64,000 nt of DNA from DASULK01 sp036278255 (GCA_036278255.1 DASULK010000034.1:1-64000); one strand, 5' to 3'. Counted from the first letter of the stretch, positions 8,767 through 17,970 are shown. Numbers and translations are program-made. Notes: generated by a model not told the origin, from the letters alone.

Positions 8767-8964
8767 GTCCCCACCTCCGCCTGCTCCCAGCAATATCGAT
8801 GGAGGCATCTTCATCTATATTGATCATCGGGGTCAACCGTCATCTGTCGCAAAATCGCGTCGTTCCGCTACGAGCCTTTGTCGGTGGTGCACCTGTTGAG
8901 CTGCGGCTGACGGCGTGGCAGGAGCCGAGGAATTCTTCCGCCCTGCAGCCGGCAGCGACGGCCT

Positions 8965-9600
8965 TCACGGCAGGATCGCGCCGGCCACCGTGTCGACGTA
9001 CCAGCGCTGGTACTGCCCGGGCGACCAGCCGCGCTGGCGGACGAGCCATTCATAGTTACGCACGTCCATCGCGAGCCAGAGCACGTCGGCGACCCGGTCC
9101 ACGTCGAAGTCATCGCTCAGCTCGCCGGTGGCTGCCAGGTCGGCGGCGAACATCCGCATCCCGGCGCGGCGCTCGTCAACGTGCTTGCGCCAGATCTCGG
9201 CAGCATCCGCATCGGCGGTTGCGGCGCCCGCGAGGGCGATGAGGACGCCGGCCTGGCGAGCCTGGAGATCAGCGAGGTGGCGGGCGTAGCGGGTCAGCTT
9301 GTCGCGCACGGTGCGCTCGGCGCGGACCTCAGCGACGAACGGGCGCTCGGGCAGCGCGACCGGCGCGTCGTCGCCGGCGATCGTGACATCCACCAGCTCC
9401 GACAACAGCTGTCGCTTGGAGCGGAACGCCGCGTACACGGTCTGCACCGCCACGCCCGCCTCCGCGGCGACCGCCGTGAGCGGCGTGGCGGCGTACCCCG
9501 GGGCAACGAAAAGCTTGGCGGCGGCGGCGAGGATCGCCCGCCGCGTCTCGCGGGCCTGCCGCTGGCGCACCGGCGACTGGTACGACCGCTTGACAACCAC
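8965..9600 (-). CDS. TetR-family repressor
   Basis: About 211 aa. The N-terminal TetR helix-turn-helix runs from RETRRAILAAAAKLFVAPGY to TVYAAFRSKRQLLSELVD, and the C-terminal half is the variable ligand domain (KHVDERRAGMRMFAADLAAT). It is divergent from a monooxygenase-like/methyltransferase pair, and a large dyad (9609-9640) sits between, so autoregulation and control of the neighbouring pair are likely. The start is uncertain: the GTG at 9600 gives a normal family N-terminus and leaves the dyad outside the gene; a TTG at 9645 would translate through the operator. The ligand is unknown. Confidence 0.85.
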   Translation of the reverse strand: MVVKRSYQSPVRQRQARETRRAILAAAAKLFVAPGYAATPLTAVAAEAGVAVQTVYAAFRSKRQLLSELVDVTIAGDDAPVALPERPFVAEVRAERTVRDKLTRYARHLADLQARQAGVLIALAGAATADADAAEIWRKHVDERRAGMRMFAADLAATGELSDDFDVDRVADVLWLAMDVRNYEWLVRQRGWSPGQYQRWYVDTVAGAILP

Positions 9601-9608
9601 CCAACTAG

Positions 9609-9640
9609 TGTAGTCCTCTATTGGATAGAGGTTAACTACA
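9609..9640. promoter_or_regulatory. Putative TetR operator
   Basis: Nested dyad between divergent genes: CCTCTAT-TGG-ATAGAGG at 9615-9631 is perfect, and outer arms TGTAGT (9609-9614) and ACTACA (9635-9640) extend it with three extra bases on the right. Size and position, 9 bases from the TetR start and 4 from the divergent start, fit an operator that blocks both promoters. Confidence 0.75.
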
Positions 9641-9644
9641 ACCA

Positions 9645-9953
9645 ATGGCGGTGATCAGAATGCCGTTCGGCGTCATGCAAGACATGCCCGGAATCGACGA
9701 GGAGACCTACCGGCTGGTCGAGAAACACCTCGGCCCCGACCGACCCCCCGGCCTGCTCGCCCACACAGCCGGGCCGAGCCCGCAGGGGTGGCGGGTCATC
9801 AACATCTGGGAGAACGAGGCCGCCTTCCGCCGCTTCCAGTCCGAGCGGCTACTGCGTGCCGCCGGCCTCGCCGCCCAACAGGACGGCTTCCCCGCCCACC
9901 TGGCAGCCGGCTTCACAGTGGTGACGGTGGACGGCACCGAAATGCCGTTCTGA
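9645..9953 (+). CDS. Small dimeric alpha/beta-barrel (antibiotic-biosynthesis-monooxygenase-like) protein
   Basis: A 102-aa soluble protein. The pattern of a short strand (MAVIRMPFGV), helix (EETYRLVEKHLG), strand (GWRVINIWENEAAF) and helix (RRFQSERLLRAAG), with a terminal strand FTVVTVDG, is that of ferredoxin-like ABM/dimeric barrel proteins. These include cofactor-free monooxygenases and many binding proteins of unknown use; no catalytic residue can be assigned. Translation begins almost directly after the operator, so the message may be leaderless. The stop overlaps the start of the methyltransferase (TGATG), so both are made together under TetR control. Confidence 0.6.
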   Translation: MAVIRMPFGVMQDMPGIDEETYRLVEKHLGPDRPPGLLAHTAGPSPQGWRVINIWENEAAFRRFQSERLLRAAGLAAQQDGFPAHLAAGFTVVTVDGTEMPF

Positions 9954-10822
9954 TGGCCGACACGTCCGGGCTCCGCGCCCGCAACCGGGACTTCTGGAAA
10001 CACGCCGCGCCCGGCTGGATCCGCCACGCCGACCGGCAGGACGAACTCGGCCGGCCACTCGGCGCGGCGGCCATCGAGCACCTGCGATCCGTACCGGGCG
10101 AAAACCTGCTCGACGTGGGGTGCGGCACCGGCGGCACCACCGCAGAGCTTGCCGCCCTGGTGGCGCCCGCCGGCCAGGTGGTCGGCATCGACCTCGCAGC
10201 ATCCATGGTGGAGGCGGCGCGGGCCCGCTTCGCGGCGGTCGCCAACGCCCGCTTCGAGGAATGCGATATCGAGACCGTCGAACAGGTGCCCGGCGCCCCC
10301 TTCGACGCCGCATACTCACGTATGGCGCTGATGCTGCTCGCCGATCCGGCCGCCGGCTGCGCCATAATCCGGCGAGCCCTGCGCCCCGGTGGCCGACTCG
10401 CCGCCACCGTCTTCCGCGACGGAGCCGCCAACCCGTGGCTCTCCGCAGTACTTCTCGGCGCTGCCCCACACCTGGGGCCGCTGCCGCCCCTCCCCCTCGG
10501 CGACGACCCCGGCCCGTTCGCGTTCGCCGACCCCGCCCGCCCGCGGCACGTCCTCACCGCCGCCGGATTCGCCGGCGTCGGTATTGCCGCGGTCGATGTC
10601 ACCCTGGCCGCCCCCGATGACCCCGACACCGTCGCCGAGTGGCTGATCGAGATCGGCCCGGCCGGCGTGGCGTACCGGGCGGCGGACCCCGACGCGCAGG
10701 CCAAGGCCCGCCACGGTGCTGGGTACCTGCTGGAACGCTTCCGCACCCCGGGGATCGGCTACCGGCTTCCGACCGGCCTCTGGCTCCTCACCGCAACGGC
10801 ACCTTCGGCGGCACCGCCGTAA
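9953..10822 (+). CDS. Class I SAM-dependent methyltransferase
   Basis: A 289-aa cytoplasmic enzyme. Motif I LLDVGCGTGG (about residues 52-61) binds SAM, motif II VVGIDLAASM carries the acidic residue that holds the ribose, and the CDIETV segment contacts the adenine; AALRPGG-type motif IV-V reads RRALRPGGRLA. This is the UbiE/Methyltransf_11 type; the substrate is not evident. The ATG overlaps the upstream stop by one base, so it forms a two-gene operon with the ABM-like protein. Upstream in-frame extension lies inside that gene and was rejected. Confidence 0.8.
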   Translation: MADTSGLRARNRDFWKHAAPGWIRHADRQDELGRPLGAAAIEHLRSVPGENLLDVGCGTGGTTAELAALVAPAGQVVGIDLAASMVEAARARFAAVANARFEECDIETVEQVPGAPFDAAYSRMALMLLADPAAGCAIIRRALRPGGRLAATVFRDGAANPWLSAVLLGAAPHLGPLPPLPLGDDPGPFAFADPARPRHVLTAAGFAGVGIAAVDVTLAAPDDPDTVAEWLIEIGPAGVAYRAADPDAQAKARHGAGYLLERFRTPGIGYRLPTGLWLLTATAPSAAPP

Positions 10823-10916
10823 CCCTGGTAGCCCCCGAAACGGCGACCGAAGAGAGCTCGTTGCGTACGCTGCCGGGGCGCGGAAAGCATGTGGCTGACT
10901 CAAGGGGCTGACGCAT

Positions 10917-11474
10917 ATGCTGCCGCGGATGACGATTGTTGTCCGGGATGCGGTATCTGATGACGCGGAGCGCCTGGGACTAGTCCACGCCGAAGCGTGG
11001 CGCATCGGCTACACCAGCATCTTTGACCCCGTATTTCTGTCGTCAGTCTCGGACCGGCTCCGTACCCGCTGGTGTGCTCTTCTGCAGGAGCAGCGGGTGC
11101 GGGAGAGCGCCGTCCTAGTGGCCGTCGCCGGCAACGAAATTCAGGGATTCGCCCGCTTCGGACCCACCGGCGGAGGCTCGTACGAGCTTTCCGCGTTCTA
11201 CGTCAATCCACCATGGTGGGGTAAGGGCATCGCTTCCGCCCTGATGGCCAGCACCTACCAAGAACTGCGCGATGCGAAAGCCACCGAGGCTCGGCTGTGG
11301 ACCCTTGCGGCTGCCGGGAGAGCACGCCACTTCTACGAGAAGACGGGCTGGACGCGGACCCCCGAACACCGGACACGGGACTTCGGCGACGGAGTTGCCC
11401 GCCCCCTGGTCCGCTACCGAATGGTTCCATGCGATGCCGGAAGCACCAACACTGCGAGCATGGGTTCGAGATAG
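10917..11474 (+). CDS. GNAT-family N-acetyltransferase
   Basis: A 185-aa acyltransferase of the GNAT fold. Visible elements are the N-terminal strand-helix (IVVRDAVSDDAERLGLVHAE), the central strand ELSAFYVNPPWWGKGIASAL that forms the acetyl-CoA pyrophosphate loop (R/Q-x-x-G-x-G/A pattern here WWGKGIAS), and the late strand-helix ARHFYEKTGWTRT. Such enzymes acetylate small-molecule amines or protein N-termini; the acceptor cannot be predicted. An internal ATG at 10929 is an alternative start that would remove four residues. Confidence 0.8.
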   Translation: MLPRMTIVVRDAVSDDAERLGLVHAEAWRIGYTSIFDPVFLSSVSDRLRTRWCALLQEQRVRESAVLVAVAGNEIQGFARFGPTGGGSYELSAFYVNPPWWGKGIASALMASTYQELRDAKATEARLWTLAAAGRARHFYEKTGWTRTPEHRTRDFGDGVARPLVRYRMVPCDAGSTNTASMGSR

Positions 11475-11487
11475 AGGCATCGAGCTC

Positions 11488-11516
11488 GGGCCCCTTGAAC
11501 GGCAAGGAGGGGCTCC
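11488..11516. terminator. Possible terminator between convergent genes
   Basis: GCCCCTT around 11490 can pair with AAGGAGGGGC around 11504 with one bulge and a short loop, in the gap between the convergent GNAT and cupin genes. The stem is imperfect. Confidence 0.4.
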
Positions 11517-11521
11517 GACGA

Positions 11522-11947
11522 TCAACTGGTCGTTGGGTCGATCTCGCGGCCCAGCCGCAGCAGCGTCGCCTCCTCGCCGCCGGGCACGAACGAGGCCAAC
11601 ACTCGTACCGGCTGACCGACCACCTCGAACCAGTGGGTCGTGCCGGGCGGGATGCGGACGAAGTCGCCACTGCCCAGGACCAGCCGCTCCGTACCCACGT
11701 GGAAGATCGGCTGCCCCGCCAGGACGTAGAACCATTCCTCCGCCGCCTCATGCACATGCGGTGCCGGCCCACCCCCAACCGGGATCTCAACCTCCATCAA
11801 CGCATAAGCGCCACCGGTCTCGTCACTGGTGGCGAGCCAGTGGAAGACGTCGTCGTTGAAACGGGTGGTCCGAGCAGAGTTCTTGCGTACGACGTACGAC
11901 ACGGCCACCGCCTGCGCTGAAGGTTGTTGCGGGTCACTCCATCGCAT
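11522..11947 (-). CDS. Cupin-domain protein
   Basis: About 141 aa, one small beta-barrel. The first cupin motif reads PHVHEAAEEWFYVLAG, supplying the His, His and Glu metal ligands, and the second reads GDFVRIPPGTTHWF, supplying the last His. This combination is seen in quercetinase-like and many sugar- or hormone-binding cupins; the reaction is unknown. The ATG at 11947 seems likelier than a TTG at 11965 that would overlap the upstream oxidoreductase stop. It lies immediately downstream of that oxidoreductase on the same strand, so the two are probably co-transcribed. Confidence 0.8.
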   Translation of the reverse strand: MRWSDPQQPSAQAVAVSYVVRKNSARTTRFNDDVFHWLATSDETGGAYALMEVEIPVGGGPAPHVHEAAEEWFYVLAGQPIFHVGTERLVLGSGDFVRIPPGTTHWFEVVGQPVRVLASFVPGGEEATLLRLGREIDPTTS

Positions 11948-11961
11948 GGAATACCCAACGG

Positions 11962-13017
11962 TCAAGAGATCGCTGCACCGCCGGTACGGGCGGCTCCAGG
12001 AGATAGGCCATCAAACGTTAGGACGACTCGTCCGACAGCTTGGTTGTCCGCGAGATAGCGGATCGCTTCTCCTGCCTCGCCAAGGGGGTACGTGCGGTCG
12101 ATGACCGGGACAAGCTCCCCCGCTTCGAGGTGCGCGCGTAGCGTGGCCATCGCCTCCTGCTTGCTCAGCTTGGCGGGACCGGGTCGACGCAGCTGGCGGA
12201 CGAAGAGCGACAGCGCGGCCAGCTTCACAAAGCGGGGCACGCTCCCCAGCCAGCGGCGCCCTGCCCGACCGTACTGGTCGTGTCCGATAAGGACGTAGGC
12301 GCCGTCGGCGGTCAGCGCACGGCGACACGCGGCGAACGAATGGTTCCCCGGGATGTCGACGATCAGGTCGTACCGCTGATCCCCGCGGGTGAAGTCGTCG
12401 CTGGTGTAGTCGATGACCTGGTCAGCCCCGAGCGAACGAACCAGATCCAGCTTGCTGGTGTGGTCGACGCCGGTCACGTGCGCGCCGTAGGCCTTGGCAA
12501 GCTGCACGGTGCAGGCCCCCACGCCACCGGCGGCCCCGTTGACTAAAACCCATTGCCCAGGTCGCAAGCGTCCAACCGGAAGATTCAACAGGGTGATGTA
12601 CCCCATGGTCGGCACCGCAGCGGCCTGCTCGAACGTAACATTGGCGGGCTTGACCGCAAGTCCTACTTCCGGAACGGACGCGTACTCGGCGAAGGTGCCG
12701 CCGTTCCGCCATGAGTGCCCGCGCACGCTCTCACCGAAGACCTCGTCTCCCGGCCGGAACCGGGTCACATTCGTACCCACCGCCGCGACGAGCCCGGCCA
12801 GGTCCGTACCGGGAATGGGACACTTTGGTCGGCGCAGCCCCTCCCCCATCAGACGCAGGAGGAACGGGCGACCACTCACGACATGCCAGACGTCCGGATG
12901 CACCGATGCCGCGCGTACGCGGACCAACACCTCGTCGTCGCCGACCACCGGTCGTTCGACTTCTTGAAGCCGCAAGCCGGCAGGGGAACCGTAACGATCC
13001 TGGACGATCGCCCGCAT
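11962..13017 (-). CDS. Medium-chain NAD(P)-dependent dehydrogenase/quinone-reductase-like protein
   Basis: A 351-aa MDR enzyme. The N-terminal GroES-like domain covers residues 1-120 (PIPGTDLAGLVAAVGTNVTR, FRPGDEVFG) and the Rossmann domain contains VLVNGAAGGVGACTVQLAKA for NAD(P)H. The usual catalytic-zinc Cys/His set of alcohol dehydrogenases and the four structural-zinc cysteines are absent, so it is the zinc-independent quinone oxidoreductase type. The ATG at 13017 follows GGAGG; a TTG four codons upstream is weaker. It precedes the cupin gene with a gap of at most 14 bases. Confidence 0.85.
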   Translation of the reverse strand: MRAIVQDRYGSPAGLRLQEVERPVVGDDEVLVRVRAASVHPDVWHVVSGRPFLLRLMGEGLRRPKCPIPGTDLAGLVAAVGTNVTRFRPGDEVFGESVRGHSWRNGGTFAEYASVPEVGLAVKPANVTFEQAAAVPTMGYITLLNLPVGRLRPGQWVLVNGAAGGVGACTVQLAKAYGAHVTGVDHTSKLDLVRSLGADQVIDYTSDDFTRGDQRYDLIVDIPGNHSFAACRRALTADGAYVLIGHDQYGRAGRRWLGSVPRFVKLAALSLFVRQLRRPGPAKLSKQEAMATLRAHLEAGELVPVIDRTYPLGEAGEAIRYLADNQAVGRVVLTFDGLSPGAARTGGAAIS

Positions 13018-13248
13018 CTGCTCCTCCAACCTGGCGAGTGCCGCGGCAAGCCGGCTGCTGCCCCAACCGGCAGCGTACGGCGCGCAGTCCAGCAGAGTCT
13101 GCTCCAGGGAACCGCAAATTTACGGTCGGGCTATCGACGTAGCGCGATAGCGCTGGTAAAAACAGCCGCAATCATCGTGGTGATACCTGACGATATTGAG
13201 CTTGGCGTCGCCACGCAGCGATCCTTCCGTCGAAGGTGAGGTATCCGC

Positions 13249-15822
13249 GTGAATGTTCGACGATTACTGACCGCCTTACTCGCCACCCCGCTCGTCTTTG
13301 GCCTGGCCCCCGCCGCCGTGGCGGCGCCGACCGAGCCAGAGGCTCACGAGACAACGATCCAGTCGCCCCGCGGTCCGTCCGATACGGATCTGCCGTTCGG
13401 TGTCGGGCCGGACCAGCGGGGCCGGTCCGGCGACGCCCCGGGCCGGCAGCCCGACCAACCAGCACCGTCCGAGAAACTGCCCGGCAAGCCGCGCAACGAC
13501 GCCATCGCGGACGTGCCGGTGAACCCGGACGACGCGTCCATCCCCCTCAACCTCATCCCCTACCACGGCATCCCGGCCACGCTGCGCGCGCTGCAGCGAA
13601 GCGGCCGGATCAGCGTGGAAATCATCGGCCAGTCGGTGCTGGGTCGCGACCTGCACCTGGTGGTGGCGACCTCACCCATGACCGACGCCGAGTGGGACAA
13701 CTGGCAACGCCTGTCGGACCTGCGTTTCAACGACCCACACGCGGCCCTGGCCGAGTTCGAAGCCGGCGCGTACCGCAACTGGCGCACCCCCCTGTTCGTC
13801 AACAACAACATCCACGGCAACGAGTGGGAAGGGACCGACGCCAGCCTCCAGGTTCTCCAGGAGCTCGCCTTCTCCAACGACCCCGAAGTCGTGAAGGTGC
13901 TCGACCGCCACGTGGTTGCCTTCGTTGTCACCAACAACCCGGACGGGCGGGTGGCGGCAACCCGGGCCAACGCGAACGGGTTCGACATGAACCGCGACTA
14001 CATCACGGCGTCGCAGCCGGAGGTGCGCGCCGTTCGCGCCCAGCTCGTCCGCTACAGCCCGCTGACCATGCTGGACATGCACGGCTATGTGTCCTGCACG
14101 CTGATCGAGCCGACCACCGGCCCGCACGGCGACAACTACGAGTACGACCTGTTCATCCGCCACGCACTCCGCAACGCGCTGGCCATGGAGCGGGCCGTCA
14201 TCGACACCGGCGAGACGCGCGCCACGTGCACGAACCCGAACGGAAGCCGGCGCACCGACATCCCATTCCGCGACCGGTCGCAGGGCTGGGACGACTGGCC
14301 ACCGATCTTCACCCCGATGTACGCGATTTACCACGGCACGATCGGGCACACCGTCGAGATCCCGCTGAACCCGCGGGGCAACCTGGCCGAGGCAGAGCGT
14401 CATGAGCGCACTCGGATCAACACCGCCGTCGGCGTGGCGACGATCAAGGGAAACATCGACTACGCCACGCAGAACCAGGCAGAGCTGCTGTCCAACCAGC
14501 TCGAGTGGTTCCGCCGGGGCGTTGACGGCGAGCCGACACGGCCGATCGACGACGAGCTCGCCCTCTCACTCGCTCGCGGCGACAACGCCAAAACGCACCT
14601 GCAGGACTTCCCGCGGGCGTACGTCATCCCGGCCGGTGGGAACCAACGCAGCGCAACCGCGGCAGCCCGGCTGGTTCAGTTCATGCTCGACAACGACCTC
14701 AAGGTTCACCGCGCCTGGCGGCCGTTCAACCTGAACGGCACCCACTACGAGGCCGGCACCTACGTCGTCGACATGCATCAAGCCAAGCGTGGCCTCGTGA
14801 ACGCCATCCTCGAGGTCGGGCGGGACGTAACCAACGACTTCGGCCAGATGTACGACATCTCGGCCTGGAGCCACGGCCACCTCTGGGGCGCCACCGTGGA
14901 GCGGGTGAGCAAGAACGCCAGCCTCGACTTCCAGGCCTTGCGTCCGGTGACCGCGGCCCGCGCCATCGGCGGCGTGGCGCCCGGTAAGCAGGCGCGGTAC
15001 GGACTGGTTGTCGACTCCCTGGCAGGCATCCAGGCGGTGAACCGCCTCCTCGACGACGGGGTGGAGCTGGTCCGGACCTCCGACGGCGTCTTCGTCGTGC
15101 CCGGCGATGTCTCCATCGTCCGACCAATAGCCGATGCCTACGGTGTCAAGTTCACCAAGCTCACCCCGCCGCAGGTGGGGACGGCGACGCCCGTCGCCAA
15201 GGTGCGGCTCGGTGTCGCGGCCAACGGCGGCGAGATCTTCGCCCTGCAGCAGATGGGCTTCGACCCGGTCTCGGTGACGCATGGCGCATTCAATACGGGA
15301 GCGCTGTCCTTCGACGACTTCGACGCCTTCTTCATCTCGACGACGGCGTTCAACCCGCTCAGCTTGGGCGCCGCACAGAGCGCCGCGTTCAGCCGGTGGC
15401 TGGCAAACGGCGGAACTGTCGTAGGCCGCGGGAGCAGCGGGGTCCAGTTCAACGACCGCGCTGGGCTGCTGGACGTCACGGTGGCGTCGGGGCGCACCGA
15501 CGCGAACGGCATCGTCAAGGTGGAGAACAACCCCACCTCGCCGATCACGGCGGGGGCTCTGCCGGCGGCGTTCGTCGACGCACCGCGCTACTTCATCCGG
15601 GTCGGTGATGGTGTACGGGTCGACCAGCGTCTTGCCGACGAGGGTTTCTTCCTCGCCGGCCACTGGAACGGCCAGGAGGCCGCGGCCGGCCATGCCGTGG
15701 TCGTCAGCGGCGGGGCGAAGGGTGCAAACGTGACCCTCTTCGGCACCGAGCCGCTCTTCCGGGCCCACCCTCAAGGCCTGTATCCGCAGGTCGCCAACGC
15801 CCTGTGGTGGAACGGGTCGTGA
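13249..15822 (+). CDS. Secreted M14-family zinc carboxypeptidase
   Basis: An 857-aa exported metallopeptidase. The signal peptide (MNVRRLLTALLATPLVFGLA, then PAAVAA) is followed by a Pro/Gly-rich linker to about residue 95. The M14 catalytic domain has zinc ligands His189 and Glu192 in NNNIHGNEWEG, His278 in TMLDMHGY and the general base Glu370 in IGHTVEIPLNP. The C-terminal 400 residues (NQRSATAAARLVQFML onwards) form an extra domain found in large actinobacterial M14 proteins. It should trim C-terminal residues from extracellular peptides. The GTG start is preceded by AAGGTGAGG. It is a single gene ending in a 16-bp hairpin. Confidence 0.85.
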   Translation: MNVRRLLTALLATPLVFGLAPAAVAAPTEPEAHETTIQSPRGPSDTDLPFGVGPDQRGRSGDAPGRQPDQPAPSEKLPGKPRNDAIADVPVNPDDASIPLNLIPYHGIPATLRALQRSGRISVEIIGQSVLGRDLHLVVATSPMTDAEWDNWQRLSDLRFNDPHAALAEFEAGAYRNWRTPLFVNNNIHGNEWEGTDASLQVLQELAFSNDPEVVKVLDRHVVAFVVTNNPDGRVAATRANANGFDMNRDYITASQPEVRAVRAQLVRYSPLTMLDMHGYVSCTLIEPTTGPHGDNYEYDLFIRHALRNALAMERAVIDTGETRATCTNPNGSRRTDIPFRDRSQGWDDWPPIFTPMYAIYHGTIGHTVEIPLNPRGNLAEAERHERTRINTAVGVATIKGNIDYATQNQAELLSNQLEWFRRGVDGEPTRPIDDELALSLARGDNAKTHLQDFPRAYVIPAGGNQRSATAAARLVQFMLDNDLKVHRAWRPFNLNGTHYEAGTYVVDMHQAKRGLVNAILEVGRDVTNDFGQMYDISAWSHGHLWGATVERVSKNASLDFQALRPVTAARAIGGVAPGKQARYGLVVDSLAGIQAVNRLLDDGVELVRTSDGVFVVPGDVSIVRPIADAYGVKFTKLTPPQVGTATPVAKVRLGVAANGGEIFALQQMGFDPVSVTHGAFNTGALSFDDFDAFFISTTAFNPLSLGAAQSAAFSRWLANGGTVVGRGSSGVQFNDRAGLLDVTVASGRTDANGIVKVENNPTSPITAGALPAAFVDAPRYFIRVGDGVRVDQRLADEGFFLAGHWNGQEAAAGHAVVVSGGAKGANVTLFGTEPLFRAHPQGLYPQVANALWWNGS

Positions 15823-15834
15823 GGTAGGGCAGTT

Positions 15835-15871
15835 GTGAAGGCCATCCCGACAAGATCGGGATGGCCTTCAC
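15835..15871. terminator. Bidirectional hairpin terminator
   Basis: Perfect 16-bp arms GTGAAGGCCATCCCGA (15835-15850) and complement (15856-15871) with loop CAAGA, placed between the convergent M14 peptidase and prolyl oligopeptidase genes. Confidence 0.8.
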
Positions 15872-15885
15872 CCTGCGCTGGGAGG

Positions 15886-17970
15886 CTATCCGGTGGCGGC
15901 CTGCGGGTGCGATGGCTGGCGGGGTGCCGGCACCGGAGGCTCGGCGGTGAGCCGGCGCCACAGGTAATCCAACTCCAGCGCCCACATGAAGGCGTGCTGC
16001 TCGTTGTCGGCCGCGCCCGCGTGCCCGCCTTCCACATTCTCGTAGTAGGTGACGTCGTAGCCGTACTCGCGCAGCCGGGCCGCCATCTTCCGGGCGTGCC
16101 CCGGATGCACCCGGTCGTCACGGGTCGAGGTGGTGAGCAGGACCGGCGGGTACGGCTGCCCGGCCCGAACATTCTGGTACGGCGAATACTGGCGCAGGAA
16201 CGCCCAGTCGCCGGGCTGATCCGGGTCGCCGTATTCGGCCATCCAGCTGGCCCCGGCCAGCAGCCGGTGGTAGCGGCGCATGTCCAGCAGCGGCACCTGC
16301 ACGACCACCGCCCCGAAGAGCGTCGGATAGCGGGTCAGCATCACCCCCATCAGCAGGCCGCCGTTGCTGCCGCCCATCGCGCCGAGTAGTTCCGGGGTGG
16401 TGATCCCGCGGGCCACCAGGTCGGTGGCGACCGCGGCGAAATCCTCGTACGCCCGCGGCCGCCGCTCCCGCAGCGCGGCCTGGTGCCAGCGGGGGCCGTA
16501 CTCGCCGCCGCCGCGGATGTTCGCCACCACATAGATGCCGCCACGCTCCAGCCAGCCGTGGCCGATGACGCCGCGGTAGACCGGCGTCCGCGAGATCTCG
16601 AAGCCGCCGTACCCGTTGAGCAGCGTCGGTGCGGGGCCGGCCGCCGGATCGCCGACCACGAAGTACGGCACCCGGGTGCCGTCGGCGGAGGTGGCGAAGA
16701 GCTGCCGGACCGTCAGACCCGCCGCGTCGAAGAACGCCGGCGCCGACTTGAGGGTTTCGACCGCGCCGCCGATCTCTCCGCGGCGCAGCGTCTGCGGCTG
16801 CAGGAACCCTTCTGAGGAGAGAAGGTAGTCGTCGTTGTGGTCCGGGTCGGTGTCGACGATCTCGCTGTGGTCGAGTTCGGGTACGTCCGGCAGCGGTTCC
16901 CGCCGCCAGCCGCCGTCGTCTGGGGTGAACACCTCCAGCCGGGTCTTGACGTCGGACAGCACGGTCAGGATCAGGTGGTGGCGGGTCCACGCCCAGTGGT
17001 GCAGCGCCGTCTGGTCATCGGGCTCGAAGAGCACCGTAAAGTCCCGCTTGCCAGCCATGAAGTCGTCGAAGCGGGCCGCCAGCAGCGCCCCCACCGGATA
17101 GGTCACGTCGTCGACCTGCCACGGTGAGCGGGGCCGGATCAGCAGCCACTCCCGGTGTACGTCGATGTCGGCGTCTTCCGGCACCGCGATCCGGATCAGT
17201 TCGCCGGACCCGGTTCGCAGGAAATGTTCCCCCCGGAAGAAGTCCAGGCTGCGGCCGACGATGTCGCGGGCGAAGCCGGGCGTTGGATCGTGGCGGGCGT
17301 AGGCGGCGACGTCGTCCACCTCAGCCTCGAAGACCGCGTCGGCCTCAGCCAGTGGCGTGCCGCGCCGCCACCGTTTGGCAATGCGGGGATATCCGGAGGA
17401 GGTCAGCGAACCAGGCCCGAAATCGGTGCCGACGTAGATGTGCTCCGCGTCGATCCAACGAACGGTGCTCTTGGCCTCCGGCAGGGTGAAGCCGTCCGCG
17501 ACGAAGGCCCGCTTGCGTAGGTCGAATTCCCGCACCACCACCGCGTCACCGCCGCCGCGGGACAGGCTGATCAGGGCGAGGTCGTAGTCCGGGCGGCGGA
17601 CCGTCACCTCGGTCCAGACCCAGTTCTCGCCCTCCGCCTCGGCCAGCGCGTCGAGGTCGAGCAGCACCTCCCACTCCGGCTCGCTGCTGCGGTACTGGTC
17701 GAGCGTAGTACGCCGCCACAGGCCGCGCGGGTTGGTCGCGTCGCGCCAGAAGTTGTAGAGGTGGTCGCCGCGGAGGCCGACGAAGGGGACGCGGTCGTCG
17801 CTGTCGAGCAGCTGGCGCAGCTCGGTCTTCAGGTTGGCGAAGGCATCGTCGCCGGTCAGCACGGCGAGGGTCTCCGCGTTGCGTTCCCGCACCCAGGCGG
17901 TGGCGTCCGCGCCGTCCACGTCTTCCAGCCACAGGTACGGGTCGTCACCGTTATCGCTCAGGTTTGCCAC
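15886..17970 (-). CDS. Prolyl oligopeptidase family (S9A) serine peptidase
   Basis: A 694-aa cytoplasmic enzyme. The N-terminal beta-propeller occupies about residues 60-400; the alpha/beta-hydrolase domain carries Ser535 in MGGSNGG, Asp619 in STRDDRVHPG and His650 in VEGGHAG. The oxyanion and gating motif LNGYGGFEIS and VVANIRGGGEYGPRWH are typical of prolyl oligopeptidases. Members cut short peptides after Pro. The GTG at 17970 gives MANLSDNGDDPYLWLEDV, the normal family start; a longer Arg-rich extension upstream is intergenic. It stands alone and lacks a signal peptide. Confidence 0.9.
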   Translation of the reverse strand: MANLSDNGDDPYLWLEDVDGADATAWVRERNAETLAVLTGDDAFANLKTELRQLLDSDDRVPFVGLRGDHLYNFWRDATNPRGLWRRTTLDQYRSSEPEWEVLLDLDALAEAEGENWVWTEVTVRRPDYDLALISLSRGGGDAVVVREFDLRKRAFVADGFTLPEAKSTVRWIDAEHIYVGTDFGPGSLTSSGYPRIAKRWRRGTPLAEADAVFEAEVDDVAAYARHDPTPGFARDIVGRSLDFFRGEHFLRTGSGELIRIAVPEDADIDVHREWLLIRPRSPWQVDDVTYPVGALLAARFDDFMAGKRDFTVLFEPDDQTALHHWAWTRHHLILTVLSDVKTRLEVFTPDDGGWRREPLPDVPELDHSEIVDTDPDHNDDYLLSSEGFLQPQTLRRGEIGGAVETLKSAPAFFDAAGLTVRQLFATSADGTRVPYFVVGDPAAGPAPTLLNGYGGFEISRTPVYRGVIGHGWLERGGIYVVANIRGGGEYGPRWHQAALRERRPRAYEDFAAVATDLVARGITTPELLGAMGGSNGGLLMGVMLTRYPTLFGAVVVQVPLLDMRRYHRLLAGASWMAEYGDPDQPGDWAFLRQYSPYQNVRAGQPYPPVLLTTSTRDDRVHPGHARKMAARLREYGYDVTYYENVEGGHAGAADNEQHAFMWALELDYLWRRLTAEPPVPAPRQPSHPQAATG

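Noticed and set aside
6745..8823. A 692-codon plus-strand frame opposite the X-Pro peptidase
   Set aside because: His/Arg/Val-rich antisense composition and overlap with the signal peptide and catalytic residues of the real gene.
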